A DNA stretch of 64,000 nucleotides from Rhodospirillales bacterium. GTDB lineage: Bacteria > Pseudomonadota > Alphaproteobacteria > Kiloniellales > JACOMY01. A program made the position numbers and the translations under genes. The stretch is from contig JACOMY010000005.1 of the NCBI GenBank assembly GCA_014324045.1, positions 62,001 to 126,000 of the forward strand, in the 5' to 3' direction. The notes under the pieces were generated by a model that did not search any database, had not been told where the DNA came from, and worked only from the letters and a program-made list of their open reading frames with translations. Of the stretch, positions 44,781-52,869 are shown piece by piece; the stretch's first letter is position 1, and each line of letters begins with the position of its first letter.

Positions 44781-45518
44781 CTAATCCTCCTTGAAATCGT
44801 CAAATTCGTCTGGGAACCGACGCGGCAACAAGGCGGACTGGAACCAGAGTAGATATGTATAGATCGAATAGACCGGGCGGCCGGTTGCGCGCCGGATGTC
44901 CGCTGCGTAGGGGACCATGTTCGTGCATTCCAGAAGAATTGCGCCGACATCAGGATGGCTACTGACTAGCTGACGCGCCGCGGCCACGTTCTCTGAGCGT
45001 GCCTTCGCAAAGTCGATCTCCGGCTGGTTTTCTAGGATTTGGGTCGTGAAATGCGACACAGCGCCGGTCCCGACCACCGGTGTGCCTTCGGGAATACCAG
45101 CCGCATCCAGATGTTGCTGTGTGAGGCTTGCGGCAGATATTGTAAGGATCCCGATGGTTCGCCCCGGTGGCAAGGTTTGCTGGATCGAACGTCCCTGCAA
45201 TAGTGACGAGGTGGCAATGGGAACATCGAGCGCAGCCTTTAGTTTACTCTGAAAGGACACAAGAAATCCACAATTGGTTGAAATGCCATCACATCCTGCT
45301 CGTATCAGATCTCGACCCGCTTCGATAAAACTCTGAAGAAGCGGATCTGGGTTTTTGCGCACAACAACATCCGGAGAGGCAGACGGAACAATTCGATATT
45401 GAACGGGAAAGGGCCATGTTGCCGCATTACCGATATCGCCGGGAATGCGCGGAAACCTTGTATTGAGCATCAAAATTCCAAGTGTTGCACCGTACACATT
45501 CTTCCCGCCGGTGATCAT
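44781..45518 (-). CDS. Aspartate/glutamate racemase superfamily protein
   Basis: 245 residues. Two cysteine motifs at the positions used for 1,1-proton transfer in this fold: GCDGISTNCGFLVSF (near residue 82) and GAILLECTNMVPYAADIRRA (near 198). The spacing, the N-terminal GILMLNTRFPRIPGDIGNA and RTIGILTISAASLTQQHLDA fit the Asp/Glu racemase and hydantoin racemase / maleate isomerase group. ATG start at 45518. Divergent from the ThDP enzyme gene across ~146 bases, which could hold a shared control region. Proposed role: epimerising or isomerising the substrate imported by the adjacent TRAP system; substrate unknown. Confidence 0.88.
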   Translation of the reverse strand: MITGGKNVYGATLGILMLNTRFPRIPGDIGNAATWPFPVQYRIVPSASPDVVVRKNPDPLLQSFIEAGRDLIRAGCDGISTNCGFLVSFQSKLKAALDVPIATSSLLQGRSIQQTLPPGRTIGILTISAASLTQQHLDAAGIPEGTPVVGTGAVSHFTTQILENQPEIDFAKARSENVAAARQLVSSHPDVGAILLECTNMVPYAADIRRATGRPVYSIYTYLLWFQSALLPRRFPDEFDDFKED

Positions 45519-45664
45519 ATCGTGTCTCCCAATTCAAAATGTGAGAGGATGATGGAGAACCTGTTCCTCTGCTTTACCCACCATCGTAGCTTAGAGCTTG
45601 CCTTGATAACCACACTGTGCATAGTCCTGGATGTAGCGTTGTGGCGAGCAAAGGCAAGCGGTTT

Positions 45665-47356
45665 ATGTCCAATTCTATGAGTGGATCAGACGCGATGGTG
45701 CGGATGCTCGAAGCGCATGGCGTGACGCATGTTTTCGGTCTTTGCGGTGACACCACATTACCACTTTACGACTCGTTGCTGCGGCTGGACCACGGTATCA
45801 CGCATGTGCTCACACGCGATGAACGGTCTGCGACTTACATGGCCGATGGATTTGCCCGCGTCACTGGCAGGCCCGGCATCTGCGAGGGGCCGTCGGGAGG
45901 CGGCGCCACCTACATCCTTCCCGGTCTCATCGAGGCCAATGAATCGAGCTGCCCGGTCCTAGCAATCACCTCGGACATCTCCGTCGCCAGCTACGGAAAG
46001 TTTCCGCTGACCGAAGTCGATCAGGAAGCACTGATGCGGCCGCTGACCAAATGGAACACGGTAATCAAGCGGGCCGAACACATCCCGCGTATGGTCCGGA
46101 CTGCGTTTCGCGCCATGACGACGGGGCGCCCCGGCGCCGCGCACCTTGGTCTGCCTTACGACGTCCAGTATGACCCCGTAGACAGCGAAGACATCTGGGC
46201 CGACAGCGCGCTGAGTGCCTATCCGGCCTATCCCGCCGCGCCTGAACCGGGTGCGGCGGAGGCTGCCGTTGATGCCATTCTGTCGGCAAAATCGCCGCTG
46301 ATCGTGTGTGGCGGCGGGGTTGTCATCGCCGACGCGATGCAAGAGCTCGACCGGTTGGTGCGTCGTCTGGACATCCCGGTGGCCACGTCGATTTCCGGCC
46401 AGGGCGCGCTTGCCGAAACACACCCCAATGCTGTTGGCGTCGTCGGTTCCAATGGCGGCACCGATCAGACCTGGGAAGCCATGGAAGGGGCCGATCTCGT
46501 GGTGTTCATGGGCTGTCGGGCCGGCTCAACGACGACAGCGCGGTGGGAAGCACCCAAGCCCGGTGCGCGGATCGTGCATTTCGACAGCGACCCAATGGTC
46601 ATCGGCGCCAATTATCCGACCGAAGTCGGCGTCGTGGCCGATCTGAAACTGGCGCTGGCCGAGGTGAACAGGGTGCTCGATGCTCGCGGTAAGGGCTTGT
46701 TAACCTTCGACGGCGCGGCTGCGGTGGCCGATCTGAAGGCCCGGATGTTCGCGGAATTCGACGCGCTGGCGCAGAGCGATGCGTTGCCCTTGAGGCCGGA
46801 GGCCGTGATTGCTTCCTTGCAGTCATCTTTGCCCGAAGAGGCCGTTGTTGTATCCGATCCGGGCACAAGCTGCCCCTATGTCTCCGCCTATTACCGGCTG
46901 CCCAACCCTGGCCGGCATTTCATCACCAACCGGGCTCACGGGGCCTTGGGCTATTCGCTTTCGGCTGCGCTGGGAGCATGGTATGGACGGCCTGACGCCA
47001 AGATCGTCGCGTTGATGGGGGATGGGTCTTTTGGGTTCACCTGTGGGGAGCTTGAGACCGTCTGCCGCGTGGGAGCCAATATAACCTTCATCGTGCTGTC
47101 GAATGCGAGTTTCGGCTGGATCAAGGCCAGCCAGAAAGCCGACAAGGGCGGACGATATTACAATGTAGATTTTTCCCGCACGGATCATGCTGCCGTCGCC
47201 GCTGCCTATGGCGTGAAAAGTTGGCGGACTGAGACCCGGGAGCAGTTTGAAAACTGCCTGCGTGAAGCCGTGAATCATTACGGTCCCACCCTAGTCGATG
47301 TGATCACACAACCTTTGGAAGGGGCAAATGCACCTGTTAGGCGCTGGATGGGATGA
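45665..47356 (+). CDS. Thiamine diphosphate-dependent enzyme, acetolactate synthase-like
   Basis: 563 residues from ATG 45665 (MSNSMSGSDAMV; an alternative ATG lies four codons on). The N-terminal PYR domain has VTHVFGLCGDTTLPLYDSLL and the catalytic glutamate expected in LTRDERSATYMADGFARVTG. The central domain contains GALAETHPNAVGVVGSNGGT. The C-terminal PP domain has the ThDP/Mg motif GDGSFGFTCGELETVCRVGA then NITFIVLSN. The N-terminal GPSGGGATY replaces the common GPGxTN of acetolactate synthase, so it is probably not IlvB but a decarboxylase or C-C lyase/ligase of the wider family. Followed by the FAD oxidoreductase and TRAP genes on the same strand. Confidence 0.9.
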   Translation: MSNSMSGSDAMVRMLEAHGVTHVFGLCGDTTLPLYDSLLRLDHGITHVLTRDERSATYMADGFARVTGRPGICEGPSGGGATYILPGLIEANESSCPVLAITSDISVASYGKFPLTEVDQEALMRPLTKWNTVIKRAEHIPRMVRTAFRAMTTGRPGAAHLGLPYDVQYDPVDSEDIWADSALSAYPAYPAAPEPGAAEAAVDAILSAKSPLIVCGGGVVIADAMQELDRLVRRLDIPVATSISGQGALAETHPNAVGVVGSNGGTDQTWEAMEGADLVVFMGCRAGSTTTARWEAPKPGARIVHFDSDPMVIGANYPTEVGVVADLKLALAEVNRVLDARGKGLLTFDGAAAVADLKARMFAEFDALAQSDALPLRPEAVIASLQSSLPEEAVVVSDPGTSCPYVSAYYRLPNPGRHFITNRAHGALGYSLSAALGAWYGRPDAKIVALMGDGSFGFTCGELETVCRVGANITFIVLSNASFGWIKASQKADKGGRYYNVDFSRTDHAAVAAAYGVKSWRTETREQFENCLREAVNHYGPTLVDVITQPLEGANAPVRRWMG

Positions 47357-47449
47357 ATATCGGATCTGGTGATTGACAATCGCAAGGTGAAAGATCTGAA
47401 CTGAAGACTAGGATCATGAGCTTATGAGGGCGAGTAGATTCCAAACCGA

Positions 47450-48679
47450 GTGATCATAGTGGGGGCCGGGATCGTTGGCGTTTCGACCGGCATCTGGCTG
47501 CGGCGCTTTTGTGATGCCGAGGTCGTAATCCTTGATCGCTTGGCGCCTGGAGAAGGTACATCCCACGGAAATGCCGGTGTGCTTGCGGCCTGTTCCGTGG
47601 TGCCAGTCACTATGCCTGGGCTGTTTGGCAAGGTGCCAGGCCTGTTGCTGAACCCGGATTTTCCGCTGTTCATGCGATGGGGGTATTTCCCGAAGCTTCT
47701 GCCCTGGCTGATAAAATACCTCTCGCACGCCAATGACCGTGACACGCGCCGGATTGCGGACGGCCTGACCATGATCATCGGGGACTGCGTGGACCAGCAC
47801 AAGGCGCTTGTGGCCGATACAACCGCAGCAGGCTGGGTGCAGGACAGCGACTATTCTTTTGCCTATGCTAGCCGATCTGCGTTCGAAGGTGACGCCTATA
47901 CTTGGGCCTTACGTCATGAGGCGGGGTTTGACCCAGTGATCCGCGAAGGCGATGCCATCCGCGAGTTTGAACCCAACCTGTCGCCGAGCATCGGGCTGCT
48001 GGCGACTATGAAGAACCATGGCTTCGTGCGTGACCCTGGCGCTTACGTGAAGGCCTTGGCCGCGGCGTTTCAAGAGCTTGGCGGTACGATCCGGCAGGCC
48101 GAGATCACGGATTTCGAAATCTCGGATGCCAAGGTCACAGGCGTTGTGACAAAGGCCGGCATGGAGCCATGCACGCATGTCGTGCTTGCTACCGGCGTGT
48201 GGTCCAAACCGTTGATGCAAAAGCTTGGTCTTTCGATCCCACTGGAATCCGAACGCGGCTATCACATTATTTTTGAAGAGGTCCAAGGCGGCCCCGCGCA
48301 TCCAATCATGGTCGCAAGCGGAAAATTCGTCGCCACGCCAATGGCTGCTGGTCTGCGCTGTGCCGGCGTGGTGGAATTCGGCGGTTTGCAGGCTGATCTG
48401 AACCCGGATGTGCTGAAGCTTATGCGCAAACAGGCGCGCGCAGCTTTTCCCGAACTATCGCACGGACAGGAGATCGAGTGGTTCGGCCATCGCCCCGCGC
48501 CCTCCGATAGCCTGCCCCTGATTGGTGAAATCCGCCAGACCGGCATCTTCACAGCCTTTGGACACCATCACATCGGATTGACCGGCGGCCCGAAAACCGG
48601 CCGATTCGTGGCTAGCCTCATCGCCGCAAAACCTGTCAATATAGATCTCAGGGCATTCAGCCCCATGCGGTTTGCCTGA
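47450..48679 (+). CDS. DadA-like FAD-dependent amino-acid oxidoreductase
   Basis: 409 residues. The FAD-binding dinucleotide fold starts at once: IIVGAGIVGVSTGIWLRRFC. Further DAO-family segments: LGLSIPLESERGYHIIFEEV, RCAGVVEFGGLQADLNPDVL and FGHHHIGLTGGPKTGRFVAS. The start is GTG at 47450; an in-frame stop at 47435 leaves no room for a longer version, so the N terminus is a few residues shorter than in DadA. It has no cleavable signal. Predicted to oxidise a D-amino acid (or similar amine) to a 2-oxo acid, passing electrons to the respiratory chain. Its place between the ThDP and TRAP genes suggests one pathway. Confidence 0.88.
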   Translation: MIIVGAGIVGVSTGIWLRRFCDAEVVILDRLAPGEGTSHGNAGVLAACSVVPVTMPGLFGKVPGLLLNPDFPLFMRWGYFPKLLPWLIKYLSHANDRDTRRIADGLTMIIGDCVDQHKALVADTTAAGWVQDSDYSFAYASRSAFEGDAYTWALRHEAGFDPVIREGDAIREFEPNLSPSIGLLATMKNHGFVRDPGAYVKALAAAFQELGGTIRQAEITDFEISDAKVTGVVTKAGMEPCTHVVLATGVWSKPLMQKLGLSIPLESERGYHIIFEEVQGGPAHPIMVASGKFVATPMAAGLRCAGVVEFGGLQADLNPDVLKLMRKQARAAFPELSHGQEIEWFGHRPAPSDSLPLIGEIRQTGIFTAFGHHHIGLTGGPKTGRFVASLIAAKPVNIDLRAFSPMRFA

Positions 48680-48728
48680 GCAAGAACAAGAAAAATTAAG
48701 GACCAAACAGAACCAACAGGAGAGAGCT

Positions 48729-49706
48729 ATGAAGACCCTAACAACGACCCTAGCCGCACTGGCGACGGCCGCGCTCGCGACACTCCCCGCCATGGCCCAG
48801 GAAAAATGGGATCTGCCAATGGCCTATTCCGCTTCTAACTTCCATTCGGTGACCGGGGCCGAGTTTGCCCAATGTGTGACCACCGGGACTGGCGGCGCCA
48901 TCGAGATCACTACGCACCCCTCTGGGTCACTTTTTGCGGGCGCGGATATCAAACGTGCCGTTCAAACCGAGCAGGTTCCGATCGGTGAACGGCTGCTGTC
49001 CGGGCACCAGAACGAGAGTGCGATTTTTGGTTGGGATTCGGTGCCGTTCCTTGTGTCTTCCTTTGACCAGCACGAAAAGCTTTACGAAGTGGCCAAGCCA
49101 TATCTGGAAGAGCTTCTGGCTGAACAAAACCTGACATTGCTCTATTCCGTGCCTTGGCCGCCGCAGGGGCTTTACTTCAACAAGGAGGTAAACTCAGTCG
49201 CGGATATGGAAGGTATCAAATTCCGCTCCTACAACAACGCCACCGCGCGCCTTGCCGAACTGACTGGCATGCTTCCGGTACAGATTGAAGCGGCCGAGAT
49301 CAGCCAGGCTTTTGCCACCGGCGTGGCCGAATCCATGGTGTCCTCGGGGGCGACGGGCTATGATCGCAAGGTTTGGGAAAGCCTGAGCCATTTCTACGAG
49401 GTCGATGCCTGGTTGCCACGCAACTACATGCTGATCAATTCGGACGTCTGGGCCGATGTATCCGAGGCCAACAAGAACATCATCAATGCCTGTGCGGGCA
49501 TGGCCGAATATGCAGGCACATGGCGGGCCAAGGAATATACCGGCTTCACGCTGGCCGGTCTGGCCGCTGGTGGTATGACCGTCGCACCTGCCGGTGACAC
49601 GCTGATGGCTGAGTTGAAAGCAATCGGTGAGACCATGACAGCCGAATGGCTCGAAGCGGCCGGTGAGACCGGCAAGAACATCGTCGACGCGTATAACGCA
49701 CAGTAA
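48729..49706 (+). CDS. dctP: TRAP transporter substrate-binding protein (DctP family)
   Basis: 325 residues from ATG 48729, preceded by AGGAGAGAGCT. Signal peptide LAALATAALATLPAMAQ, then mature EKWDLPMAYSASNFHSVTGA. The DctP hallmark with conserved asparagine and arginine appears in NSVADMEGIKFRSYNNATAR, followed by LPVQIEAAEISQAFATGVAE. Its periplasmic fold clamps carboxylated ligands, the arginine binding the carboxylate. First gene of a complete P-Q-M set. Ligand unknown but expected to be an organic acid or amino acid processed by the neighbouring enzymes. Confidence 0.93.
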   Translation: MKTLTTTLAALATAALATLPAMAQEKWDLPMAYSASNFHSVTGAEFAQCVTTGTGGAIEITTHPSGSLFAGADIKRAVQTEQVPIGERLLSGHQNESAIFGWDSVPFLVSSFDQHEKLYEVAKPYLEELLAEQNLTLLYSVPWPPQGLYFNKEVNSVADMEGIKFRSYNNATARLAELTGMLPVQIEAAEISQAFATGVAESMVSSGATGYDRKVWESLSHFYEVDAWLPRNYMLINSDVWADVSEANKNIINACAGMAEYAGTWRAKEYTGFTLAGLAAGGMTVAPAGDTLMAELKAIGETMTAEWLEAAGETGKNIVDAYNAQ

Positions 49707-49773
49707 TTCAGACAGGCGGTGCTGGCCAAATATTGGCTGGCACCGTCCTATACGAACGGCGGAGACCGGATCG

Positions 49774-50310
49774 ATGAATGCTGCGCTTCGCAAACTGCGC
49801 TGGATACTGGATGCTATCTACAGCGTGGCTGGGGTGGTCGCAGCGCTTTGCCTGATTGCCATTCTAGCGCTGATCGTCGCGCAGATGGTTGCCCGCTGGA
49901 CCGGTGAAATCTTTCCCGGCGCGGCGAATTATGCGGGGTACGCCATGGCGGCAGCGAGCTTTTTTGCCTTTGCCAACGCCCTGAACCGCGGCTCGCATAT
50001 CCGCGTGTCATTGGTGTTGAATGCGATGCCCGACGGGGTCCGCCGCTACATGGAAATCTGGTGTTTCGGAATTGGCGCGGCAGTGATGTGGTATTTCACC
50101 TATTATGCCTATTGGTTCACCTACTGGTCGTGGAAATTCAACGAGGTCAGCCAGGCGCAGGACGCCACCCCGATGTGGATCCCGCAATCGGTCATGGTGA
50201 TCGGCGGTGCAATCCTAGCGCTAGCGCTGACTGACCACCTCATCAATGTCATCTTGCACAGCGACCACCGCATCAAGCGCGATCTTGTCGACCAGAGCCA
50301 CGCGAAGTAA
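49774..50310 (+). CDS. dctQ: TRAP transporter small permease (DctQ family)
   Basis: 178 residues from ATG 49774. Four hydrophobic helices: VAALCLIAILALIVAQMVAR, YAGYAMAAASFFAFANALNR, FGIGAAVMWYFTYYAYWFTY and SVMVIGGAILALALTDHLIN. The conserved GSHIRVSLVLNAMP loop after helix 2 is typical of DctQ. It pairs with the large permease whose ATG lies six bases past its stop. Confidence 0.92.
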   Translation: MNAALRKLRWILDAIYSVAGVVAALCLIAILALIVAQMVARWTGEIFPGAANYAGYAMAAASFFAFANALNRGSHIRVSLVLNAMPDGVRRYMEIWCFGIGAAVMWYFTYYAYWFTYWSWKFNEVSQAQDATPMWIPQSVMVIGGAILALALTDHLINVILHSDHRIKRDLVDQSHAK

Positions 50311-50316
50311 CGGGCC

Positions 50317-51627
50317 ATGGAAGAGTTCTACGCAATCGTCTTGTTTCTCTTTGTGCTGTTTCTCCTGCTAGGCTCCGGCGTCTGGGTCGGACTCGCCCTG
50401 ATGGGCGTGGCCTGGGTGGGCATGGAACTGTTCACCACGCGGCCGGTTGGCGACACGATGATCACCACGATCTGGACGTCCTCCTCCAGTTGGACCCTGA
50501 CGGCGCTGCCGCTTTTCATCTGGATGGGGGAGATCTTGTTCCGAACACGCCTGTCCGAAGACATGTTCCGCGGCTTGTCTCCCTGGCTGGCGCGGCTGCC
50601 GGGCGGGTTGATCCACACCAACATTGTCGGTTGCACGGTCTTTGCGGCCGTGTCGGGCTCGTCAGCAGCTACGCTGACCACCGTGGGCAAGATGTCGATC
50701 CCGGAATTGAGGGCGCGCGACTATCCCGAAAGCATTCTGATCGGCACCCTTGCAGGAGCCGCGACGCTCGGCCTGATGATCCCACCGTCGCTGGCGCTGA
50801 TCGTCTATGGCGTCACCGTGAACGAGAGCATCACACAGCTCTTTTTCGCGGGCGTCTTTCCAGGCCTGTGCCTCGCTTTGATGTTCATGAGCTATGTGGC
50901 CATCTACTCGCAGCTATCGCGGTCGTGGAACCCTAGGCTGGAAATTGGCATGTCCTTTGTCGAAAAGCTCAAGAATTCCCGGTTTCTGATCCCCGTACTC
51001 TGCCTGATCTTCGTGGTCATCGGCTTGATGTATGCGGGCCTAGCGACGGCCACAGAGGCTGCAGCGGTCGGGGTTATCGGTGCGCTGGTTCTGGCCGTTA
51101 GCCAGGGTGCGCCGACATGGAGCACTTTCGTCACCAGCCTGAAGGGCGCGACCCGGACGTCGGCCATGATTGCGTTGATCCTTGCGGGGGCAGCATTTTT
51201 GAAACTGGCCATGGGCTTCACCGGCCTGCCGCGCGCTCTGGCAGACGGGATCGCAACAATGGAATTGTCGCGTTTTGAGCTGCTGATGATCCTTATGGTC
51301 TTCTACATTGTGCTGGGCATGTTTCTCGATGGCATTTCTTCGGTGGTGCTGACCATGGCCGTGGTGGAACCCATGGTGCGCGAAGCCGGGATCGATTTGA
51401 TTTGGTTCGGTATTTTTGTCGTCGTGGTTGTGGAAATGGCACAGATCACACCGCCGATCGGGTTCAATCTCTTTGTGCTTCAAGGCATGACAGAACACGA
51501 GATGGGTTACATCACACGCGCGGCCTTCCCGATGTTCCTGATCATGGTTTTGATGTGCTTTGTGCTGATCTGGATCCCGGACATAGCACTCTGGTTGCCT
51601 GAAAACATGCGGCAAGTTCCACAGTAG
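50317..51627 (+). CDS. dctM: TRAP transporter large permease (DctM family)
   Basis: 436-residue, strongly hydrophobic Na+-coupled permease with about 12 membrane segments. Family markers: TNIVGCTVFAAVSGSSAATL, AGAATLGLMIPPSLALIVYG, FLDGISSVVLTMAVVEPMVR and the C-terminal EMAQITPPIGFNLFVLQGMT. Complete in length. Last intact gene of the island; a short coding-like fragment follows at 51658. Confidence 0.95.
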   Translation: MEEFYAIVLFLFVLFLLLGSGVWVGLALMGVAWVGMELFTTRPVGDTMITTIWTSSSSWTLTALPLFIWMGEILFRTRLSEDMFRGLSPWLARLPGGLIHTNIVGCTVFAAVSGSSAATLTTVGKMSIPELRARDYPESILIGTLAGAATLGLMIPPSLALIVYGVTVNESITQLFFAGVFPGLCLALMFMSYVAIYSQLSRSWNPRLEIGMSFVEKLKNSRFLIPVLCLIFVVIGLMYAGLATATEAAAVGVIGALVLAVSQGAPTWSTFVTSLKGATRTSAMIALILAGAAFLKLAMGFTGLPRALADGIATMELSRFELLMILMVFYIVLGMFLDGISSVVLTMAVVEPMVREAGIDLIWFGIFVVVVVEMAQITPPIGFNLFVLQGMTEHEMGYITRAAFPMFLIMVLMCFVLIWIPDIALWLPENMRQVPQ

Positions 51628-52385
51628 CATGCATGTCTTGAATTGATCGAAGCATCGGTGTCTACCAAACCGCCGCAATTCGGGACATTTCAGATTGGCA
51701 AGCCCTTTGACACCTTTGTCGAGGCGTTACTGGACAAGGGCACAGATACTTAAGCCCGCGGTTTACACAGCGGGAGGCAATGTAGGAACATGCCAAATTC
51801 TTCGTCCAAGGTGTATCCCAATTTTTCCTAGATTCGCCCGCACTTAGCGTTTAGCCGGTTAGCAGTATAACCTTATGTACATCTGCAGCCTGTCAACGTC
51901 AACAACGTATGTGTGATGAAGACGACCCGACATCTCTTAATTCAGCATTGGTGAAGGAGATTTGTCCAGTTTTGGCGGTAAATCCAGCACTTCTTGGATT
52001 TCGAACTCGCGTCGCAGATAAAGCGCAAACAGTAGTTTAGGGCGGGGCACTATCGGCACACGCCTGAATGGTAGGGCTAGGCCAACGGCGACAAGCCAAA
52101 GCTCCCGCAGTGACCGTGACCCTATAGGTAATCAAGACAACCGGACACGAGGGCCAAACCTTCTATCTCCAGAACACTGTCGACAATCCTCACGCGCCGT
52201 TGGGAATGCCTCTTCTCTGCAAACGGCACATTGTTCAAAGTTGGGGTGGGAGCTTCGCGAACTCTACTCATTAGAGCGCCCATCAACCGCCCTGCTCGTC
52301 GAGAGCAGCAGAAAATGAAAAAACGGAACCAAGACACATATCAAAACCGAGGAGCTCGATAAATGAAAACCGTCACGGTAATTTT
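51628..52385. other. Non-coding gap after the TRAP operon, with one short coding-like fragment
   Basis: At 51658-51753 a frame reads VSTKPPQFGTFQIGKPFDTF, VEALLDKGTDT and stop, which resembles the last ~30 residues of a protein whose body is missing. The remaining 600 bases are AT-richer and hold nothing recognisable. This is the right flank of the island. Confidence 0.4.
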
Positions 52386-52856
52386 CTAACAGTAAATTGC
52401 ATAATCTCCCAAGCTGCCGTCGGATGCGACCGGAAACTTGGGTACCAGGAAGCGGGGGTCCCGGGTACTCCCGCGAGGTGCCCTCAATCTTGGCTAATAC
52501 CAGGTAAACAATGTTCTCCGACAAATCGTGTTCGCCGCAGGAGGTCAACGTCTGTTGCTGAAAAGACGACAACTTCCGCCCGCCAAGCTCCTCGTCGAAG
52601 CCTGCCGCTACACAGGTTTCAAGTACCTACCGGATCTCTTCGATGCTATGCAGGTGCGTGCCGTCGAAGCTTGGTTCCTGCGCATCGGACTTCGCGGCAT
52701 GGGGCTGAAGCTGCTCTTCGGCGATCTGTCAGGCGCAATCGAGGATCTGCTCGAAGGTTTTGCGCGAATACGCGCGGAAGCGCGGTTAGATCTTCAGCCC
52801 CTAATCAATGTATGCAGCAGAAAGTCTAGATCTTGCCGGCACAGCATCTGTGTCAT
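52386..52856 (-). pseudogene. Acyl-CoA dehydrogenase remnant
   Basis: Minus strand from the ATG at 52856: MTQMLCRQDLDFLLHTLI, then (frame shifts) YARKTFEQILDCA, QIAEEQLQPHAAKSDAQEPS, FDGTHLHSIEEIR, VLETCVAAGFDEELGG. After a deletion come LTSCGEHDLSENIVYLVLAK and, in another frame, RDPRFLVPKFPVASDGSLGD before a stop at 52386. These match, in order, the N-terminal helical domain and the middle strand region of a long acyl-CoA dehydrogenase of the type starting with a DxxFLL motif. Several stops, shifts and the loss of the C-terminal half make it non-functional. It starts 14 bases past the stop of the MBL-fold gene, so the two were once an operon. Confidence 0.85.
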
Positions 52857-52869
52857 GGCAGCGTCCAGA

